64,000 nucleotides of DNA from assembly GCA_009746045.1 (NCBI GenBank), contig RPFO01000104.1, positions 7,339,750 through 7,403,749 on the forward strand, written 5' to 3'. Under the pieces are notes generated by a model. The model did no database searches. It was not told the origin of the DNA and worked only from the letters and a program-made list of their open reading frames with translations. Source of the DNA: Mesostigma viride (Eukaryota > Streptophyta > Mesostigmatophyceae > Mesostigmatales > Mesostigmataceae). Made by a program: the position numbers and the translations under genes. Positions within the stretch are counted from its first letter, which is position 1. The number at the start of each line of letters is the position of its first letter. Below, piece by piece: positions 1 through 9,511 of this stretch.

Positions 1-1318
1 CCGCCCCCTTCCAGTACACCGGCTGGCCCGCCTTGGTCTGCCGGAGCTGGAGGTAGGTCTGCCATAGCTCCCGTCGTCGTTGTTGCTGTGCCAGGGTCAA
101 GTCGTCGTCAAGGGTGAAGAGAGTCTTCTCGAGCCGCTTGCGGCGTCTGAGAAAAGAAATCTTGTCCGCCGGGGTCTTAAAGGTGAGAAGGAGCGGGGGC
201 GGCCCGGCCTTACCCCGCGCGCGGGGAAGGCGGTGGGCGGCCAGCTCGATCTCACCAGTAAGGCCCATGCGATCAAGGATTTCTCTCTCAAAAACACGCG
301 CAAGCTTCTCGGAATTCTCACCTTCCTCCATCTTGAGATTCTTGACAATGACGTTGAGGCTGCGCTTGGCGAGCTCGGCCTCCTCGCGGAGGTCAAGCGT
401 CTGCCGCTGGAGCTGGGCTGCGACGTCGGAGGTGGTGGAGGTGGTATGTTGCTTAAGCATGTCCGCCCAGGTCGTGATGGGAGGAGCATCGCCGGCCAGG
501 CCAGCCGAGGCGGGCTTGGCGGCAATGTCCTTCACTGCCTGGGCGGTGAGGCCTGCTGTGTTCTGCAAGACCTCGATGGCGATTGCATTATCCTTGAGGC
601 GCTGGTCGATGTCGCGGAGCTGGGCGGTGATGGAGTCGGTGGAGGCGGAGGGGGAGGGGGGTGGAGGCGAGGAGGGTGGCGGTGGCGGTGGGGATGGTGG
701 GAAGCTCAGCAGCCAGCGTGCCGCCAAGTGCCGCCACATCTGCGGCAAGAGGGGTCACGTGCTGCTCGAAAGCTTCCTTGAGGAGGGTGCGGATGGTGGC
801 TTCGGTGGGGAAGGTGGAGGGGGGCGGGGGGGAAGCCCAGAGCGCGGATTCGGAGCGTCCAGCAAGGGAGCAGAGGGCGAAGCGTTGAAGCTTGGGGCGA
901 CTCATGCGGTGGAGGATTGGGAGAGCCTCGGCGGGGTCGACAAGCTGGCCATTACCAGGCCAGCGGCCGCGGTTGTGGGACGTGAAGTGCACGCACAGGG
1001 TTAGAAGCGAGGCGTGATTGCCGGAAAACACGTCGTCCATTCAAAGGCGCCTATGCCTTGGCGCCAGTAGCTGGAGTCGTTGGCGTCAAAGGAGCGCTCT
1101 TCCCAGGGCGGCTCAGCAGAGCGACTGCGCTTGGGGTCAGGCGAGGCAGATGGCGAGGCAAGCCCGGGAGGCTGGGCGAGCACCAGTGCACGACTAGTGT
1201 CACCGTTGCCATCTGGGCCGGTGGGCGAAGCTGCAGCCGAAGCTGCAGACGTATTATCATTGCCGAGCGCAGCCGCCAGATTTGACCACATGGCATCATA
1301 AGATATCTGATTAGGCAC
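1..1318 (-). pseudogene. LINE-type ORF1 protein, O-family copy 1 (frameshifted, cut by window edge)
   Basis: On the minus strand this reads as a non-LTR retrotransposon ORF1 protein, presumed to be an RNA-binding chaperone of the retrotransposition particle. The N-terminus starts at 1318 (MPNQISYDAM), changes frame near 1020-1040 and again near 590-650, then runs off the window start. The C-terminal half is closely similar to the intact copy at 5144-5962: a helical stretch, then an RRM-like segment (NVIVKNLKMEEGE) and a basic C-terminal domain (RRRKRLEKTLF). Unlike the 5962 copy it keeps the N-terminal extension and a non-coding leader upstream. No RT domain is seen next to it. Assignment as ORF1 rests on domain order and motif style. 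Confidence 0.7.
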
Positions 1319-1499
1319 CTTGGTGCCAAATTTGAGGCCAAACTGACCATTATTCTATCTCCTGGTAATTTTCAGGGGACAAAAATGGCTTTTCGGAATG
1401 ATGTGCCTTCCGCCTGGGGGCCGGGGGAGGCTTGCCCATGCACCGTGGGGGCTGGCGTCTTTGCCCGGACAAATTATGGTCTGCCAGAAGTCTGCCACA

Positions 1500-1950
1500 C
1501 GTACTCTTCTTGTCCTGCATAGCCGTCCAAGCAGGATAGGCTAGGGAGTGCGGTGTTCAAATTACTGGGCTGGCCGGGACCACTAGGTCGGCCAGCAACT
1601 GATCTGCCGGTCTACCGGGCGCCCTGCGCGCGGGGCTTGTCCTTGGCATGGGGCCAGGCTGGCCAGGTCATGCAGGATATGCCGCCCTGCCGCTGGCAAA
1701 GCCGCTGGGAGCCGGCCATACGCCCATACCAATATAAGGGCGGTGTCTACAGCTGACTGTTTCGAGCAAAATGTCCTACAAATGCTGTTCTTCTCTGCCT
1801 AATGTCATCCGAAATACGGGGCATACCCTTATACAAAAACTCTAGCGACCTATTCTGATCGACCTATGCGTGTATTCAAACCCTACGTTCAGGACCCGGT
1901 CGGAGCATCCTGTATATACTGAGCTGTTCAGCCGGGTGACAGTGACCAGC
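1500..1950. repeat. Repeat family F, copy 1
   Basis: About 430 bases similar over most of their length to 6670-7090; shared blocks include GTCCTACAAATGCTGTTCT and TCGGCCAGCAACTGATCTGC. In the second copy the left part overlaps degraded LINE-A RT coding sequence on the minus strand, so F is probably an older RT-derived segment plus flank. No intact reading frame is seen. Confidence 0.6.
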
Positions 1951-1957
1951 TTCAAGG

Positions 1958-3795
1958 AGACAACCAGCGCAGGCCAGAAATCGGGAGAATCCGGACCATG
2001 GTAGCTCGAGCCTGCCGTTATCTTGTCCGCGTGTCCGAGTCGTTCAGGATGATGACTTCAGATGAATGGTGATGGAAATGTGTATCCTTGTGCATTGAAA
2101 TTATGGCTGGCTTACGTGAAGATCGAGCGACTAGATGACCTAGACGGTGGGGCCGGAAACAGCATGCTCAGTGATCAGGGCGTGTGTTTCGCCGCCTAAC
2201 TGGCTGGGAGTGTCTAGTGGTGAGCACCATGATTGCTGCGATCGCTCTCCCACCATTTACGAGGAAATACCCGCAAATGGAAAACCATGCACTGAAAAGG
2301 TCTAGCTAGTCAGTCATCACGTTTGCCATGCCATGATTCCAAACGTCCAATAACTACACACAGTGCAAAGGCAAAAAGCCGGAGGACAGCACTTTCAAAT
2401 GTGCGGCGGGAACCAAAAGCCTGCGTATGCCAGAAAACATTGTGTTGCTGCAGCGACGCGACGATGTGGACAACGAATCCAGTGCCAAGCTCGGAACGGC
2501 CGCTAAGGAGATCTGGCATCACAGGGTTCAGATGTGCGGAGATACTATGCGATCCAGCCGGTCCACGACCTAGCTGTTTGTAGAGCTTGTGCCAAGGGGC
2601 AGCACCGAACAGATGCATGTGGGTGACGTTGCAAAAAACACCGGACTTGACGGAGCATAATGTCTCGGTCATAGTCTTTGACCAACAAACGATGCAAGAG
2701 AACTTTCAACAAGAGTCGTGATGAAATCGACACGATAAGAACAAAGACGGGAAAAACGATGTAACTGACTAAGAACAACACCATATTTTGCTGTGTGGGA
2801 AAGGAGACTGTGAATATCGGGGTAACGAATAAAAGGAATTTGCTGGTATTTAGGATCCTTGCGCTTATCATAGACAGCCGTACGCCAGCCCTTCTTGTTA
2901 TGGGTAATGTTAAGATCGAGGTGATTGCAATGAGTATCCTGAGTCCGACGTGAGCTTTAATGTGAGGGACGCTTGCGGGTAGATGTCAGGCAGACCAGCG
3001 GTGATGTACAAATGGCTTGCGAAATCAGGGTTGTCGAAAGCAATGACATCATCAATGTATCGACATGTGTGGATAAAACGCCTGATCGATGAGAACATCA
3101 TCGTTTGAGGCAATGAGATTCTCCATGAATGCAAGCTCATAAGTGTATAGATAGAGGTTTGCAAGGAGCCCGGCACAGTTAGTGCCCATAGGGATCGATG
3201 CCGATAGCTTGTTGGTATACATTGCCCGCAAAACAAATGAAGCCGTGTCATCAACAAGATAAGAGATCCAATGAACAAGGTCAGCCTTCGTGATAATATT
3301 CTGATCATCCTCTTCGTGATAGTATAATTATAAGCATCCCGCACGATAGCACCTGCCGCAATCCCTGAGAGCCACGTTGCCGTGGGCTTGGTCTGAGAAA
3401 CACGCACGTGCAGGTGGTTGCGCCCGTGAGGCCTACGTGCATACAGACGAGTAAGGAGGCTATCTAAACGAGCTTTCAAATCGTGCAAATCTAGTGTGGT
3501 ATATAAAGTGGTGAAATCATAGGTGGCTATGGGCATAGGTATACGCTTCTCTGCTGCTGTCTTAGAACGGCCGCTAAGGGCGGCAAGGCGTAGGCGTACT
3601 TGGGCTGAGTCTATGACGATCCAACTACCAGCCCATTCATACCCGGCATTCGACAGCACCTCCACCCATAATGCATTCGGCTTCGGGGAGAAGAGCATTC
3701 AAAGCATGGCAGATGAGTTTCGAGAGAGGCATCAGTGGGGCTGAATGCGACGCAGCAATGCCGGTGCGCAAAGCAACAGGAGTTTTGTGCAGCTT
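1958..3795 (-). mobile_element. Penelope-like retroelement (PLE), degenerate
   Basis: The RT remnant (2575-3795) and the non-coding tail (1958-2400) lie on the same strand. The tail is repeated, inverted, at 20400-20845 and as short fragments at 15645-15709/16115-16222, 25714-25775, 59540-59645 and 61660-61715. Read in coding orientation every copy ends at the same point, GGTTGTCTCCTTGAT, as expected for 5'-truncated products of target-primed reverse transcription. The 5' side is bounded by a (TTAA)n tract at 3795. No GIY-YIG endonuclease could be recognised. Confidence 0.6.
2575..3795 (-). pseudogene. PLE-type reverse transcriptase remnant
   Basis: Read in three successive frames the minus strand gives the block order of a Penelope-like RT: KLHKTPVALRTGIAA, then TYDFTTLYTTL (catalytic-box style), a GTNCAGLLANLYLYTYELAF block after a frameshift, CRYIDDVIAFDNPDF (YIDD metal-binding box), and then LDLNITHNKKGW, DKRKDPKYQQIPFIRYPDI and KYGVVLSQLHRFSRLC. 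Such RTs use a DDD active site; the YIDD aspartates are present. At least two frameshifts make it non-functional. Similarity to PLE RTs of algae and protists is from family knowledge; a profile search would confirm it. Confidence 0.65.
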
Positions 3796-3880
3796 AATTA
3801 ATTAATTAATCCATCCATCTCCGTGACTCCCCAACGGAAGCACGAGTCTAATTAGTTAATTAATTAATTAATAGGAGGAG
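3795..3880 (+). repeat. Ultra-short LINE-A 3' end between (TTAA)n tracts
   Basis: Only about 50 bases of the LINE-A 3' terminus (CCATCC repeats plus the class-1 hairpin region, here with one stem mismatch) lie between two TTAATTAATTAA tracts. It is best read as an extremely 5'-truncated insertion into an existing (TTAA)n tail. Confidence 0.55.
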
Positions 3881-3914
3881 GTGTCTACCTGGCCGGTTGG
3901 CCGGCAGTCCTATT

Positions 3915-4630
3915 TAATTAAAATTAAATTAAATTATAACATGACTCCGTTGGGAGATCATGTAGCACGTATTCCCTTGCTGGATGGATGGAGGTGGGCG
4001 AAGCCGCGAAACCGAACGAAGCTAACTGTAAGCTAATCTAGAAAGCCCTACTTACTACTAACTACTCGACTACTCAGCAAAGCGCCAGTTTATGAGGGGG
4101 AGGGGGCTTGCCCACAGGGGCCGGCGTGTGAGCCTGGACTACAATCGTCTTCAGTCCACCTCTTCTTGTTCTGCATAGCAGTCCAAGCAAGAGAGAGGGA
4201 GTGAATGCGGTGTTCAAACGTAGCCAGTCCTATAAGCAAGAGAGAGGGAGTGAATGCGGTGTTCAAACGTAGCCAGTCCTAAGCCCGCCCGCCATGTGCA
4301 CAGGGCCCACATCGGTAAATTGTATGCATGGCATTTTCGGCCAAGCGGTTCAACTGACAGTGCGGAAGCCGTGCCTGGAGCTGGATCTTATGGATGGACT
4401 GAGGATGAAATAAAATTAAATTAAATTATATCACGACTCCGTCAACGAAGATCATGTAGCACGTATTCCATTGCTGGTGGGTGGGGGCCGTTGAGCGGGG
4501 CCGCGAAAACTGAGCTAACTGATCTGATCTAGACTAATCTAACTAAGAACTAAATACTAGCGCTACCTCAGTATTCTACTCAGCAAAGCGCCCCTTCCTC
4601 CTGGGGGGGCAGGGCTTGCCCACAGGGGAT
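3915..4630 (-). repeat. Family G 3' ends, two copies, with a 49-bp tandem duplication
   Basis: Two related minus-strand 3' ends, 3925-4130 and 4405-4630, each run from an AATTAAATTAAATTATA tail through a class-1 type hairpin (CTCC-CAAC-GGAG at 3944-3956; degraded near 4434) to a CTTGCCCACAGGGG block. Between them a 49-base unit (AGCAAGAGAGAGGGAGTGAA and following) is tandemly duplicated at about 4185-4282. No coding sequence seen. Confidence 0.55.
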
Positions 4631-4699
4631 TAATTAATTAATTAGACTCGTGCTCCCGTTGGGGAGTCACGGAGCATTAACCCCGATGGATGGATGGAT

Positions 4700-5976
4700 T
4701 AATTAATTAATTAATTATCAACATCACTCCGTTGGGAGTAGATGTAGCACATAGCCCTGAGAAGGGGCATATGGCTTTTAATACATTCTAGGCTACTTCA
4801 TGCAAGGGTGGGAATGTAAGCTACCCCTGCTCTAGGTGCACCAGGGCACCCGCACCCTCATGGTCTATCACGCTATGCCCGGGTAAGGGGGGAGCATGCC
4901 TGTGAGGGGGAAGATCATCATGGCTATACAAAAACTAGAGCGTGGCGTCTCAGCAGAGAGCAGCTCTCTGCATGGGCACAGCATTACTAAATAAAACTAG
5001 GCATCGTCTGGAGTGTGGCTCATCATAGGCACACATGTACATGATTACATAAAGCGCGTGGCTTAGCTGGAATAGGGCCTCTAGGAGGCGTACATGTACA
5101 TGGCCACGGTCTATCTATTCTACACTACTACTGCTGTATTCCCCTAAGCTGGGGCGTCTGGAGTCGCTGGGGCCGCGGGGGTCGCCTGCCAGGGCTTGTG
5201 GCCGACGTAGATGGCCGCCCCCTTCCAGTACACCGGCTGCCCCGCCTTGGTCTGCCGGAGCTGGAGGTAGGTCGGCCATAGCTCCCGTCGCCGTTGTTGC
5301 TGCGCCAGGGTCAAGTCGTCATCAAGGGTGAAGAGAGTCTTCTCGAGCCGCTTGCGGCGTCTGAGAAAAGAAATCTTGTCCGCCGGGGTCTTAAAGGTGA
5401 GAAGGAGCGGGGGCGGCCCTGCCTTACCCCGCGCGCGGGGAAGGCGGTGGGCGGCCAGCTCGATCTCACCAGTAAGGCCCATGCGATCAAGGATTTCTCT
5501 CTCAAAAGCACGCGCAAGCTTCTCGGAATTCTCACCTTCCTCCATCTTGAGATTCTTGACAATGACGTTGAGGCTGCGCTTGGCGAGCTCGGCCTCCTCG
5601 CGGAGGTCAAGCGTCTGCCGTTGAAGCTGGGCTGCGACGGCGGAGGTGGTGGAGGTGGTGTGTTGCTTAAGCATGTCCGCCCAGGTGGTGATGGGAGGAG
5701 CATCGCCGGTCAGGCCAGCCGGGGCGGGCTTGGCGGCAATGTCCTTCACTGCCTGGGCGGTGAGGCCTGCGGAGTTCTGCAGGACCTCGATAGCGATGGC
5801 ATTGTTCTTAAGACGCTGGTCGATGTCGAGGAGCTGGGCTTTGATGTCGGCGGTGGAGGTGGAGGTGGCAGTGGAGGTGGAGGCGAGGAGGGTGGAGGTG
5901 GAGGTGACGGTGGTGGAAATGTGAGGGAGCTCAGTAGCCAGCGTGCCGCCCATTGCCGCCACATCTGCGGCAAGGG
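4700..5976 (-). mobile_element. O element copy 2: ORF1-only non-LTR retrotransposon
   Basis: A 1277-base unit flanked by 15-base direct repeats. In element orientation it holds a 5'-truncated ORF1, a ~400-base 3' UTR, a hairpin ACTCC-CAAC-GGAGT (4726-4739) and a TTAA-repeat tail. There is no ORF2 between ORF1 and the tail. The same ORF1-3' UTR-hairpin order recurs at 16773-17665 and 28975-30920, so absence of RT is a property of the family rather than one deletion. It compares to HAL1-type 'half-LINEs'. Alternative: a full element with ORF2 upstream of ORF1, which the leaders at copies 1 and 4 do not support. Confidence 0.75.
5144..5962 (-). CDS. LINE ORF1 protein (RNA-binding, O element copy 2)
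   Basis: An open frame of 272 codons, the best preserved ORF1 here. Residues 1-45 are Thr/Ser-rich; 45-140 are helical and include TWADMLKQHTTS and QRQTLDLREEAELAKRS (possible coiled coil); 140-250 resemble the RRM plus C-terminal domain of L1-type ORF1 proteins, with NVIVKNLKMEEGE, LTGEIELAAHRLPR, PPPLLLTFKTPADK and RRRKRLEKTLFTLDDDLT. The frame extends upstream of the listed ATG to the truncation point, so the true N-terminus is missing; copy 1 shows about 170 more residues. The expected role is nucleic-acid binding in the retrotransposition particle. Whether it is expressed cannot be judged. Confidence 0.7.
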   Translation of the reverse strand: MAAMGGTLATELPHISTTVTSTSTLLASTSTATSTSTADIKAQLLDIDQRLKNNAIAIEVLQNSAGLTAQAVKDIAAKPAPAGLTGDAPPITTWADMLKQHTTSTTSAVAAQLQRQTLDLREEAELAKRSLNVIVKNLKMEEGENSEKLARAFEREILDRMGLTGEIELAAHRLPRARGKAGPPPLLLTFKTPADKISFLRRRKRLEKTLFTLDDDLTLAQQQRRRELWPTYLQLRQTKAGQPVYWKGAAIYVGHKPWQATPAAPATPDAPA

Positions 5977-6097
5977 GATGGATGGATGGATGGGTGCAAA
6001 CAGTCCTACCAGTCTAATCTATCTACATCAGCTACCTACGACATCTATCTAACAGCATTCTACCTACAACATCTATCTAGACAGCCTAACGATGCCC

Positions 6098-6789
6098 TAG
6101 GGGAGCTGTCTGGCGTGCCTCCCACGGGTTTGCACACGCGGGCGCTTCCCCACAGGGGGGGGCTCGTTGTCCTCTATGACCTGGGCCCACTTGGCCTTGT
6201 CCATCATCTTCTTCCGAATCACGGAGAGGCCTAGGCCCCCCATGTCCTCTACTAGCAGTTCTTTGAAGGTGCGGGCCTTGCGGCGTCTAACATCAGGGGG
6301 CCCGGCCCACGCCAGGCCGGGTGCCGGCCAGGCTGAGCTGGTCGCAGTCCTGCGGGGGGGCCACGTGAGGTGTCTACCTGGTTGGTGCGAGCTAGGTGCC
6401 CTACTAGCTGCAGGCGCCGCTGCTTGATGGTGCTGGTGATATATGGCATGCCCTGGTACAGGTCCTCATTGCGGACATGAGCGGCATATCCCAGTACTCT
6501 GAAAATGGAACGCAGCATGTCAACTGGTGACCGCGCCGTCCAGCTTGCGGGCCAGGTCGGCGGTGAGGGTCCACGTCTCGGCCCCATACGTGAGAACAGG
6601 AAGGACGAGGACCTTGAACAGGTCCTGTTTCTCGATCTTGCCCAGGGGCTTGGCGTGCATGTGGGCCTGGACAATGGTCTGCCACCTCTTCTTGTCCTGA
6701 ATACCAGTCCAAGCAAGAGAGCGGGAGGAATTGCGGTGTTTAAACTGGGCTGCCGGACCACTACCTGTCGGCCAGCAACTGATCTGCAT
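6098..6789 (-). pseudogene. LINE-A reverse transcriptase C-terminal fragment (A1)
   Basis: Minus-strand frames give KPLGKIEKQDLFKVLVLPV, LTYGAETWTLTADLARKLDG, then after frameshifts a RVGYAAHVRNEDLY-like region and the KQRRLQLVGHLARTNQVDT block. This is the region downstream of the RT palm in LINE ORF2 proteins, where the LTYGAETW motif is typical. The catalytic YADD part is missing through 5' truncation. Compared with 60064-60660 the segment before KPLGK differs (LAWTGIQDKKRWQTIVQAHM), suggesting a subfamily. Non-functional. Confidence 0.7.
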
Positions 6790-7090
6790 AGTTAATGGCA
6801 GGTCTACCAGCCCTGCAGAGCTTGTCCTTGGGGCCAGCCCAGGTCAGGATATGTCGCCCTGGTCAGCCAAGCCGCTGGGGGCCGGCCAGACCAAGGGCGG
6901 TGTCCACCTGACTGGTTCGAGCAAGATGTCCTACAAATGCTGTTCTACGCTGCCTTATCTAATCAGAAATGCGGGGCATGCATGTACCAAATTATACAAA
7001 GACTCGAACAACCTATGCGTGGAAAACCCAATGTACATTTAGGACCTGTTGGAGCATCCTGGTTGCGGTGCCGTTCAGCTAGGTGACCAG
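6670..7090. repeat. Repeat family F, copy 2
   Basis: Counterpart of 1500-1950, overlapping the 5' end of the A1 RT fragment. See copy 1 for shared blocks. Confidence 0.55.
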
Positions 7091-7290
7091 CTTGTCCTTG
7101 AGCGTCCATGCATGCATGCCTCGGCGCCGTATGTGAGCACCATGAGGACCAAGACCTTGAAGAGCATGCGCTTGCGGTCCTCGCCTAGGTCCTTCGAGTG
7201 CCAGTAGGTGTTGAGCGAGCGAAGCCTGGCCCAGGCCAGGCTGATGCGAGGAATGAGGATGGCGAGAATAAAGGGGGCTGGCAATGCGGT
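7079..7290 (-). pseudogene. LINE RT fragment, third subfamily
   Basis: Minus-strand translation gives RISLAWARLRSLNTYWHSKD and RKRMLFKVLVLMVLTYGAEA, the same ORF2 region as LINE-A and LINE-B copies but distinct in sequence. Only about 70 codons remain and both ends are degraded. Confidence 0.55.
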
Positions 7291-7783
7291 GGATCATGGA
7301 CAGGGCAGGGTGTCATTTTCAATATTAAAGGCTTGCATCGCTTCTTCTCACGCGCATTGTGAAATTTTGACATCCAGCGTGCAGTGTCGATTATCGGCAA
7401 TCTGGGAACGACCCCAGTTGTTTGACTGATGTGCTGAAGTGTAATGACACGCTGCAAACCCATGGCGTCAACATTAATACCGTGCATGTGTATAAGAAAT
7501 GGGTCTTTCCCCAGGCATGTGCATAAACCCTTGCCCTTTGTCTTCATCTCCTGTCAACGAAAAATTGAAACTTCCCTAACCGTAAACACAATTTTAAAAG
7601 GCTTCTCCGATCGGACTTATCCACAATCTTCTCCCTTCTAGCAACAATCCTTTAAATGGCACCCTCCTAATACCTAGTCGCTGTCGCCTTTGTCCGCTTC
7701 ACAATCCTCAGCTCAACCTCACTTCTGACAACCCTCCTGAAAAAGGAGGGGTTTGGGGGTGTTCCGGTCGTTCATAACACACC
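7291..7783. other. Intergenic, downstream of the LRR gene
   Basis: No supported gene. It holds the probable 3' UTR of the minus-strand LRR gene, an AT-richer stretch around 7560-7690, and no recognised repeat. Confidence 0.4.
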
Positions 7784-9511
7784 TTACATGGAATCCCACA
7801 CTGCCGTGCACTTGTCGGTCTCCACCAGAGCATAGCCGGCAGAGGTCACTTCAGGGCACATCTGAATATCTATGTACCGCAAGGCCTTGCACCCTTTGGC
7901 GAGATGCTTCATGCCGCGGTCCGACACCTCGCAACCCGACAGGTATAATTGTTGCAACCTGGGGCATGCCCGGCCCAGCCCTGCCAGCGCCTTGTCGGTG
8001 ACTCTGTTCTCCGAGAAATCCAGGTACCGCAGCTGAGGTCCCCGCTCACTCACCAGCTTGAGCACATTACTATCCCCAAGGCTGTTGGGGGATGCCCGGA
8101 AAACCCGCAAACGAGTGCAGAAGCGGCCAACGGCGCCGATCGACCGATCGGTTCCGAAGTTCATCGATGGCATGCCCAGCTCCTCCAGTTTCGGGCACCC
8201 TTTGGCGACAGGCAAAAAGGTGCTCCCGTAAAGGTGGCAGTCCAGCATGTCCAGGTGCTCGAGCTCGTGACAGCTGGCAGCGATGGCAGGTACGCTGTCA
8301 TCCGCCACGCCCGTGTCGCTGACCACCAGCTTCCGCAGCTTCCGGCACTTCTCCGCCACCCAACAGACGCTGGCGTCCGTCACTTGCCGGCATCCTGCGA
8401 CGACCAGGCACTCCAGCTGCACGCAGTTCCTCGCCACCAGCGTGATGCTGGCGTCTGTCACCCCCTTACAGTTCTGCAGTTCGAGTCGCCGCAGCTGCGG
8501 GCAGTGGCGGGCGACCGCCGAGACGCCCTCATCAGTGACCGATGTGCTCCCGAGGCTCAAGCGGGAGAGCCCCGGGCAGCCCTGTGCCAGTGCGACCACC
8601 CCCTCATCCGCCACCCCCTCTTCCCATGCGACGAGCTGTCGCAGGTGCGGGCAGCCGGCAGCGATCTGCTTTATGCCGGCATTCGTGACATGATTGCACG
8701 ACCAGAGGTCGAGCAGCTCCAGCTGTGGGCAGTGCGCCGCCACTTGTCCAAGGGCTGCGTCGGTCACAGAAGGGACCCTCAGGCGGCGAAGATGACAGCA
8801 GCCTTGAGCAATGTGTGTTATACCTTCATCCGACATGCCGGTCTGGGTCGCGTCCAATGCTTCCAGCATCCGGCAGTGTGTGGCCACCGAAGCCATGCTG
8901 GCATCCTTCACCCGGTAGCAACAAGAGACCGCCAGGTGCAGCAGGTCTCGGCACGACTCCGCCAACACTTGAATGCTCTCGTCCCCGATGTCGCAGAACG
9001 ACACATCCACCGCTCGCAGGCCGGGGCAGGACCGCGCGATGGCCATCAAACCGGCATCCGTGACGTCCTCACATCCCGCCAGGTTCAGGGACTCAAGTCG
9101 CGCGAACCGGCGGGCGACGTCTTCCAGGGACACCACTCCTCTCACGAGCTTCACAACCGGAAACTTGTTCATGTCGATGGGCCACGTGAGGGACCAGCCG
9201 TCCCTCTTCCTCTCCTGCCAGGGCTTGTCGTGATCCGCCCGCGACGCCACGCTTAGGAGCTGCAGCTTTGGGCACTTGCTCAGCAGCCAGGACAGGCCGG
9301 TGGTGCCAGGTGTGCAGCCTTCTGCCGCGACATCTTCGCCAAACAGCTCGGTCAATGCTGCAAGGGATGCATCGGCCACAGCTAAAAATATGCGGCAGGT
9401 CCGCCGCAGCCGCACGCGGTCGGGGACGGGGAGCGACGACATCACCTGGGCGCCCACCCCAGGGACGGCCATCACCTGCTCCAGGGTCAACTGGGATGGT
9501 CGGGCAAGCAT
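7784..9511 (-). CDS. F-box-like leucine-rich repeat protein (FBXL/AMN1-type), single exon
   Basis: 575 codons without introns, starting MLARPSQL at 9511. Residues about 8-50 (VMSSLPVPDRVRLRRTCRIF) resemble an F-box: short hydrophobic helices with the LP...R.R...C.. pattern. From about residue 130 to the end there are some 15 cysteine-containing LRRs of ~25 residues (C..L..L.L..C..VTD.G...IA..C), the type found in FBXL proteins and AMN1. Known relatives act as substrate receptors of SCF ubiquitin ligases; that role is inferred here, and the F-box is weak enough that an AMN1-like LRR protein is the alternative. It is transcribed away from the PPR gene across a 1.36-kb intergenic region. The long plus-strand frames across it are shadows of the repeats. 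Confidence 0.85.
   Translation of the reverse strand: MLARPSQLTLEQVMAVPGVGAQVMSSLPVPDRVRLRRTCRIFLAVADASLAALTELFGEDVAAEGCTPGTTGLSWLLSKCPKLQLLSVASRADHDKPWQERKRDGWSLTWPIDMNKFPVVKLVRGVVSLEDVARRFARLESLNLAGCEDVTDAGLMAIARSCPGLRAVDVSFCDIGDESIQVLAESCRDLLHLAVSCCYRVKDASMASVATHCRMLEALDATQTGMSDEGITHIAQGCCHLRRLRVPSVTDAALGQVAAHCPQLELLDLWSCNHVTNAGIKQIAAGCPHLRQLVAWEEGVADEGVVALAQGCPGLSRLSLGSTSVTDEGVSAVARHCPQLRRLELQNCKGVTDASITLVARNCVQLECLVVAGCRQVTDASVCWVAEKCRKLRKLVVSDTGVADDSVPAIAASCHELEHLDMLDCHLYGSTFLPVAKGCPKLEELGMPSMNFGTDRSIGAVGRFCTRLRVFRASPNSLGDSNVLKLVSERGPQLRYLDFSENRVTDKALAGLGRACPRLQQLYLSGCEVSDRGMKHLAKGCKALRYIDIQMCPEVTSAGYALVETDKCTAVWDSM

Larger units (their letters stand above)
4628..6800 (-). mobile_element. 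LINE-A copy A1, split by an O-element insertion
   Basis: The 3' terminus (tail 4628-4646, hairpin 4647-4674, GGAT repeats to 4699) and the RT C-terminus plus 3' UTR (5977-6800) are two halves of one LINE-A. They are separated by the O element at 4700-5976, which sits in the GGAT tract between copies of GATGGATGGATGGAT (4685-4699 and 5977-5991). Rejoined, the layout matches the uninterrupted copy at 59857-60846. Confidence 0.75.

Noticed and set aside
1958-2400. Hammerhead ribozyme in the PLE tail (known in some PLEs)
   Set aside because: Looked for the CTGANGA...GAAA core on both strands; GTGATGACTGA occurs but without the matching GAAA and stems.
7949-9256. 435-codon plus-strand frame
   Set aside because: Mirror of the LRR gene; repeat period and GC-rich third positions keep the opposite strand open.
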